This document shows positions 5,505-9,300 of a stretch of 9,300 nt of DNA, piece after piece. Origin of the DNA: Candidatus Shapirobacteria bacterium CG2_30_35_20. Its GTDB lineage: Bacteria; Patescibacteriota; Microgenomatia; UBA12405. The stretch lies in assembly GCA_001873665.1 (NCBI GenBank), contig MNZO01000001.1, positions 1-9,300 on the forward strand, given 5' to 3'. The position numbers and the translations under genes were made by a program. Below the pieces are notes generated by a model. That model was given only the letters and a program-made list of their open reading frames with translations. It searched no databases and was not told the origin of the DNA. Position 1 is the stretch's first letter; each line of letters starts with the position of its first letter.

Positions 5505-6581
5505 ATGGACGTTTTAAATTTACAAAAACGATTAGCTGAAGTTGAAACCAAATTAAATCTTTCTAATCTAAAAACAGAACAGGAATCACTAAAAATCCAA
5601 TCAGTTGACCCCAATTTATGGCAAAACCAAAACAAAGCCAGCCTTATAATGCAAGATTTGTCAGACGTTACCAAGACAATAAATCAATTAGAACAGTTTA
5701 AATCAGAAATAGACAATTTAATCGAAATAAACAGCCTCCTATTAGCGAAACCAGATGATAACATGCAAAAAGAGCTAGATAGAAATTTAAATAAAATTAA
5801 CGATGAGCTTGAGCAACTAGAAAATCAAACCTATCTTTCGGGTAAATATGACAAAAATTTTGCTATTTTTTCTATTCATTCTGGACAAGGTGGTACCGAA
5901 GCTATGGATTGGGCATCAATTTTACAACGCATGTATCTTCGTTATTTTGACAAAAAAGGTTGGAAATATGAAATGCTTGATATGGTCATGGGTGATGAAG
6001 CGGGGATAAAATCAGTTTCATTTAAAGTCTCCGCGCCCTATGCTTATGGCTATCTTTGTCGTGAAGGTGGAGTCCATCGTTTAGTCCGTTTATCTCCATT
6101 TAACGCCAATCAACTTCGTCAAACATCTTTTGCTAAAGTCGAGGTTTCTCCAGTAATCAAAGGTAACGATGAATTGGCACCCATAAAACCAGAAGAAGTC
6201 GAGTTTACCGCCTATCGTGCCGGTGGCCATGGTGGCCAGAATGTTAACAAAGTTTCTACTGCCGTCCGCATTACCCACATTACCACCGGTTTAGTATTTT
6301 CCTGTCAAAGTCAGCGCAGTCAAGAGCAAAATCGTGAGGTAGCGATGGAAATGCTCGCATCAAAATTGTGGGCGCTCGAGCAAGAAAAACGTGCTTCCGA
6401 GCAAAAAGATATTAAAGGCGCCAACATAATCGCTGGCTGGGGACATCAAATTCGATCGTATGTTTTACATCCCTACAAAATGGTCAAGGATTTGCGTACA
6501 CGTTACGAAACTTCACTTACAGATTCAATTTTAGACGGTGATTTAGATGGGTTTATTTTCGCCGAACTTCGACTACTATGA
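5505..6581 (+). CDS. prfB: Peptide chain release factor 2, no programmed frameshift
   Basis: RF2 ends translation at UGA and UAA in the ribosomal A site. The 358-aa protein has the usual order: N-terminal helical domain (about 1-110), then SIHSGQGGTEAMDWA (123-137), the codon-recognition tripeptide SPF (197-199, RF2 type rather than the RF1 P-x-T), and the catalytic GGQ (243-245) in AGGHGGQNVNK. The frame is continuous: the CUU-UGA +1 frameshift site found near codon 25 of many prfB genes is absent, so the classical autoregulation by RF2 level is missing. The residue before GGQ is His242, inside a near-perfect tandem nonamer (6222-6239) reading GGH-GGQ. The ATG follows the previous stop by one base and lacks a Shine-Dalgarno. 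The gene's own stop is UGA, in an ATGA overlap with the LCP gene. Its presence supports standard UGA usage. Confidence 0.97.
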   Translation: MDVLNLQKRLAEVETKLNLSNLKTEQESLKIQSVDPNLWQNQNKASLIMQDLSDVTKTINQLEQFKSEIDNLIEINSLLLAKPDDNMQKELDRNLNKINDELEQLENQTYLSGKYDKNFAIFSIHSGQGGTEAMDWASILQRMYLRYFDKKGWKYEMLDMVMGDEAGIKSVSFKVSAPYAYGYLCREGGVHRLVRLSPFNANQLRQTSFAKVEVSPVIKGNDELAPIKPEEVEFTAYRAGGHGGQNVNKVSTAVRITHITTGLVFSCQSQRSQEQNREVAMEMLASKLWALEQEKRASEQKDIKGANIIAGWGHQIRSYVLHPYKMVKDLRTRYETSLTDSILDGDLDGFIFAELRLL

Positions 6582-7495
6582 CAAAACCCAAACTCACTAT
6601 AATTCTATTTTTATATTTAATAATAATTTTCCTATTCGTAATTCGTAATTTGAAATTCGTAATTCCCCAGAATTTCCTAATTCTTGGTCTCGACCCCAGA
6701 AATGATTTGCTCGAAAAAACCCAAACAACCGACACTATTATATATGCCAATATTTCCCCCAAGTATGATTCGGTTAAACTATTCTCCCTCCCTCGCGATT
6801 TGTGGTTTTACCAAAAATCAATAAAAATAAACCAAATATATCCCGATACTTTTGAAAATATTCAAAATAGTTTTAGCCAAATCATCGGTCAAAATATCGA
6901 TAAAATAATTGTCGTTACTACTCAAAATCTAAATGAAATTGCCGACTTGATTGGTGGAATAGACGTCTATCTTGAGACTGAGCTGAAAGATGTCCAATAT
7001 CCCAATCAGGCATATATTGACAATCCCAAATCTGGTGCCCCAATTTACAAAACAATTTATTATCCTGTCGGTATTAACCATCTCGATTCCAGCAATATTA
7101 CTGAATATGTCCGTTCCCGTAAAAGCTCAGAGCTAGCCAGCAACGGTGGTACTGATTTGGGACGGATTGCTCGTCAACAAAAATTATTTGATGTACTATT
7201 TACCAAAATTATCAAAACACGCAATCCAAAACAAATATTTAATCTTTATCAATATTTTAATAATAATATTTCACACAATATAACCAAAAAAGACTATTTA
7301 AATCTCGGCATAAAAATATTACCAAATATTAATAAACTGAAACTCCAAAAAATCACCATTCCCACCGGTGAAAACCCCAAAACCGATATTATTTATCACC
7401 CCCAAAAATTTATCAATCGACAATGGGTTTTTATTACCTCAACTCCAGACCACCAATCACTTAAAAACTTCATCTCCAAATCTTTGCTATACTAA
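6578..7495 (+). CDS. LytR-CpsA-Psr (LCP) family cell-envelope protein
   Basis: LCP proteins are membrane-anchored phosphotransferases that attach polymers such as teichoic acids or capsule to peptidoglycan, outside the membrane. Residues 6-22 form the N-terminal anchor. The LCP domain follows directly: FLILGLDPR (33-41), TTDTIIYANI with Asp52, LFSLPRDLW with Arg73, LIGGIDVYL (124-132), YVRSRK with Arg179 and Arg181, and GGTDLGRIARQQK with Arg196 and Arg199. These are the conserved acidic and arginine positions that bind the polyprenyl-pyrophosphate substrate in the family. At 305 aa it is a minimal LCP without a C-terminal LytR_C domain. Residues just after the anchor (FVIRNLKFVI) are encoded by a heptamer tandem repeat. 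The ATG overlaps the prfB stop (ATGA), indicating coupled translation. The polymer it transfers is unknown. Confidence 0.9.
   Translation: MTKPKLTIILFLYLIIIFLFVIRNLKFVIPQNFLILGLDPRNDLLEKTQTTDTIIYANISPKYDSVKLFSLPRDLWFYQKSIKINQIYPDTFENIQNSFSQIIGQNIDKIIVVTTQNLNEIADLIGGIDVYLETELKDVQYPNQAYIDNPKSGAPIYKTIYYPVGINHLDSSNITEYVRSRKSSELASNGGTDLGRIARQQKLFDVLFTKIIKTRNPKQIFNLYQYFNNNISHNITKKDYLNLGIKILPNINKLKLQKITIPTGENPKTDIIYHPQKFINRQWVFITSTPDHQSLKNFISKSLLY
6634..6664 (+). repeat. Heptamer tandem repeat (ATTCGTA) inside the LCP gene
   Basis: Units are ATTCGTA (6634-6640), ATTCGTA (6641-6647), a degenerate ATTTGAA (6648-6654), ATTCGTA (6655-6661), then a partial ATT. Because the unit length is 7, successive copies are read in different frames, giving FVIRNLKFVI in the protein. 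The repeat sits between the membrane anchor and the LCP domain, where sequence is usually unconstrained. Short tandem arrays of this type are more often intergenic. Confidence 0.6.
7485..7493 (+). promoter_or_regulatory. Internal extended -10 promoter before the 7500 gene
   Basis: TGCTATACT (TG-n-TATACT) ends 6 bases before the ATG at 7500 and overlaps the last codons and stop of the LCP gene. The spacing is the same as at orn and typA, so it may drive a leaderless transcript of the unknown gene plus ftsE and ftsX independently of prfB. No clear -35 is seen. Because it lies within coding sequence, chance cannot be excluded. Confidence 0.48.
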
Positions 7496-7499
7496 ATTT

Positions 7500-7970
7500 A
7501 TGGACATACCAAATCTAAATCCCCAAACAAATATTATTAATTCAACCGCCCCCCCCTTGTCAAAACCAATACTCTTTATAATTATTATTTTAACCCTATC
7601 TTTGGGTTATTGGGCTTCTCGATTAATTCCAGTTTCAAAAAATTCTTTATTACAAAATCAAAATATCTTAATTACAAATCCAGAAAATCTAACCGAGCCA
7701 AATCAAATCGAACCCAACAAGCTATATGGTAATTTATCCAAAGCCTTTAAGGATACCGCTACTGGCACCATTGAAAAAGGTTCTATTAATGGCGAAGGCA
7801 CCCATATATTAAACCGCCCAGGAGGACTATCTCAGCGAGCCTCACTGACCTCATCTGTTATCGATCTCGACCTTTTTGTGGGGAAAAATGTGGAAATTAA
7901 GGGAGAAACTAATGCCTCTACCAAAACTTCCTGGCTTCTTGATGTTGGCACCATCAAAATAATTGATTAA
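7500..7970 (+). CDS. Membrane-anchored protein of unknown function upstream of ftsEX
   Basis: This 156-aa protein has no family I recognise. A hydrophilic N-terminus of about 22 residues (Asn/Pro-rich) leads into one membrane helix (24-40, ILFIIIILTLSLGYWA), an Asn/Gln/Glu-rich linker, and a conserved-looking C-terminal domain from about 78 to 156. That domain is rich in short beta-strand patterns with Gly and Thr (TGTIEKGSINGEGTHIL; GKNVEIKGETN; WLLDVGTIKII), which suggests a small beta-barrel such as an OB-type fold; this is inference from pattern only. The frame is open further upstream, to an ATG at 7368, but that part is antiparallel in codon sense to nothing useful and overlaps the LCP gene heavily, so I chose the ATG at 7500, 4 bases after the LCP stop and 6 bases after a -10 box. 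An 8-base C-run lies at 7549-7556. Confidence 0.75.
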   Translation: MDIPNLNPQTNIINSTAPPLSKPILFIIIILTLSLGYWASRLIPVSKNSLLQNQNILITNPENLTEPNQIEPNKLYGNLSKAFKDTATGTIEKGSINGEGTHILNRPGGLSQRASLTSSVIDLDLFVGKNVEIKGETNASTKTSWLLDVGTIKIID

Positions 7971-7973
7971 ATT

Positions 7974-8615
7974 ATGGAAATAAAATTTGATTCAGTTACC
8001 AAAAACTACGGTCCAATTTCAGCCATAAAAGACTTATCTTTTACTGTAACTCAGGGGGATTTCGTCTTTATAACTGGACCATCAGGTTCAGGTAAGTCGA
8101 CTATTATTAAATTAATCCTTAATCAGATAAAACCCAGTAGTGGTCAAATTCTCGTCAATAATCATAGCCCCAAGACACAATTGGAAATTGATCAAAACCG
8201 CCGCAAAATCGGCGTTATTTTCCAAGATTTTCAAATGATTACTGATCTGACAATCGAAGAAAACATTGCTCTAAATCTTGATATTGTTGATTTTGAAAAT
8301 GATCAGCGGCCATTGGCCATTGATACCGCCCTCAAAAAAATGAAACTTCAAAACCGCCGTTTTCTCTTTCCTAGCCAACTTTCTGGAGGTGAATTGCAAC
8401 GAGCCTGTTTGGCTCGAGCCATTGCTATCTCTCCTCAACTAATTTTAGCCGATGAGCCAACTGGAAATCTTGATCCCATCAATGCCTGGAATTTAATAAA
8501 ATATTTGAAACAAGAAAATGAAAAGCGGGGTACAACCATTATTATGACTACTCACCATCTTGACATTGTCAAATCACTTAATAAAAAAGTTATCAAATTA
8601 ATCAAAGACAACTAA
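7974..8615 (+). CDS. ftsE: Cell-division ABC transporter ATP-binding protein FtsE
   Basis: FtsE is the cytoplasmic ATPase of FtsEX, which does not transport a known substrate but passes ATP-driven movements through FtsX to activate peptidoglycan hydrolases at the division site. All ABC motifs are present: Walker A GPSGSGKST (35-43), Q-loop Gln84 in VIFQDFQMI, signature LSGGE (136-140), Walker B LILADE (156-161), D-loop GNLD (164-167) and switch His194 in TTHH. Length, 213 aa, is at the short end of the family (about 220). The closely related LolD and MacB ATPases look similar; the directly following ftsX decides the name. It starts 3 bases after the preceding stop without a Shine-Dalgarno sequence, and ends one base before ftsX. 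Confidence 0.94.
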   Translation: MEIKFDSVTKNYGPISAIKDLSFTVTQGDFVFITGPSGSGKSTIIKLILNQIKPSSGQILVNNHSPKTQLEIDQNRRKIGVIFQDFQMITDLTIEENIALNLDIVDFENDQRPLAIDTALKKMKLQNRRFLFPSQLSGGELQRACLARAIAISPQLILADEPTGNLDPINAWNLIKYLKQENEKRGTTIIMTTHHLDIVKSLNKKVIKLIKDN

Positions 8616-8616
8616 A

Positions 8617-9300
8617 ATGCACCACCTCTCACATACCTGGCGACACCTTAGACGTTCTCCTTTCCAAAGCATAATTGCCTTACTTACCATGACAGTTTCA
8701 TTTTTTATTTTAACCTCATTTGTATTTTTTAACTCAGGCTTAAATTCTGTTCTTAATCATTTCAACACCAAACCCGAAATTACAATTTTCCTAAAAGATG
8801 GTTTGGACAAACCCACTCTAGAAGCAGCTCAAAATGAAATTGCCACCATCCCCGACATCCGTGAAGTTCGTTATATTTCCAAAGAAAAAGCGCTCGAGCT
8901 TTACAAAGAACTAAATAAAAACAATCCCCTGTTAACCGAAATGGTAACAGCCTCAATCCTCCCGGCTTCATTTGAAGTTTCTGCCTATAACCCCAAAGTT
9001 CTCGAAGCGGTCGCCCAAAAATTTACGACCAAAACGACCTTGGTCGATGAAATTATCTATCAAAAAGATTTAATTGAATCACTTATGGGTTGGACCAATA
9101 TGTTAAAAAACTTTGCCATTGTCACAATTTCCTTTTTTGGTTTAGTAGCATTTTTTGTAACTTTTGCTGTCATAGGCTTAAAAATTACCAATCGCAAAGA
9201 TGAAATTAACACTTCTCGCCTATTAGGGGCTTCACTTTTTTATGTCAAAAAACCATTTTTAATGGAGGGAATAATATATGGTGTTTTTGGTTCAACCGTT
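8617..9300 (+). CDS. ftsX: Cell-division membrane protein FtsX, 3' end beyond the window
   Basis: The first 228 codons are present and the frame is still open at 9300; FtsX is usually about 300 aa, so roughly the last quarter is missing. The protein begins with a cytoplasmic stretch (HTWRHLRRSPFQS), then TM1 (about 18-40), an extracytoplasmic domain of about 120 residues with KPEITIFLKDG (52-62), ISKEKALELYKEL (87-99) and ILPASFEV (114-121), TM2 (about 166-188), the cytoplasmic coupling segment RKDEINTSRLLGAS (193-206), where the family typically contacts FtsE, and the start of TM3 (MEGIIYGVFGSTV). These are classic FtsX landmarks. The usual N-P-L-P-A-S-F sequence reads S-I-L-P-A-S-F here. 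The ATG lies one base after the ftsE stop, as expected for tightly coupled subunits of one complex. A cell-wall hydrolase gene may follow outside the window. Confidence 0.94.
   Translation, partial: MHHLSHTWRHLRRSPFQSIIALLTMTVSFFILTSFVFFNSGLNSVLNHFNTKPEITIFLKDGLDKPTLEAAQNEIATIPDIREVRYISKEKALELYKELNKNNPLLTEMVTASILPASFEVSAYNPKVLEAVAQKFTTKTTLVDEIIYQKDLIESLMGWTNMLKNFAIVTISFFGLVAFFVTFAVIGLKITNRKDEINTSRLLGASLFYVKKPFLMEGIIYGVFGSTV

Noticed and set aside
6090..6762. Minus-strand open frames under prfB and the LCP gene
   Set aside because: They are antisense to strongly conserved motifs (SPF, GGQ, LCP start) and lack protein-like features.
7368..7499. Longer form of the unknown gene starting at ATG 7368
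   Set aside because: It overlaps 128 bases of the well-supported LCP gene, and the ATG at 7500 has a fitting -10 box and normal spacing.
8780..8971. Minus-strand open frame within ftsX
   Set aside because: It is antisense to the FtsX extracytoplasmic domain, with no start context or domain.
1..9300. CRISPR array, tRNA, rRNA, insertion sequence or prophage genes
   Set aside because: Intergenic spaces are at most about 120 bp, and I saw no regularly spaced repeats, RNA gene cores or transposase motifs.

Overview
The window looks like chromosomal DNA from a low-GC member of the Candidate Phyla Radiation (Patescibacteria), with Microgenomates-type lineages the best guess. The reasons are AT-rich, very tightly packed genes, an almost complete lack of Shine-Dalgarno sequences, several short membrane-anchored proteins of unknown function, and the style of the C39-like protease, LCP and FtsEX proteins. 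This placement rests on pattern recognition, not on a database search. UGA is used as a stop codon (HIT gene, prfB) and a UGA-reading release factor 2 is encoded, so the UGA=Gly code of some CPR lineages does not apply.

Layout: 1-228 carries a small winged-helix protein (5' end possibly outside the window), convergent with and overlapping oligoribonuclease orn (221-772, minus). A 34-bp gap separates orn from a divergent pair: a HIT-family protein (807-1208) and a small membrane protein (1205-1459). A 116-bp nested palindromic repeat (1465-1580) fills the gap to convergent typA/bipA (1582-3420, minus). A 38-bp divergent promoter region (3421-3458) then launches a long rightward gene string to the window end: C39-like protease (3459-4214), lipoprotein cyclophilin (4218-4802), membrane-anchored CPHC thioredoxin-like protein (4804-5187), a GC-rich hairpin repeat (5197-5226), a TTG-started small membrane protein (5237-5503), prfB (5505-6581), an LCP (LytR-CpsA-Psr) protein (6578-7495), an anchored protein of unknown function (7500-7970), ftsE (7974-8615) and ftsX (8617 to beyond 9300).

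The genes fall into three themes: RNA turnover and translation (orn, typA, prfB), an extracytoplasmic folding/proteolysis group (protease, cyclophilin, thioredoxin-like protein), and envelope/division (LCP, ftsE, ftsX). A prfB...ftsE-ftsX order is known from other bacterial phyla, so the last block looks like a conserved neighbourhood with an LCP gene and an unknown gene between.

The most striking non-coding signal is the position of the promoters. orn, typA, the C39-like gene and the gene at 7500 each have a clear -10 box (TATAAT or TATACT) ending 6-7 bases before the ATG, which predicts leaderless mRNAs. HIT and cyclophilin show a weaker version. Genes inside the operons mostly start 1-4 bases after, or overlap by 4 bases, the preceding stop codon. 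The only good Shine-Dalgarno sequence seen belongs to the only TTG-started gene and lies inside a repeat element. No complete new defence or mobile system is visible.
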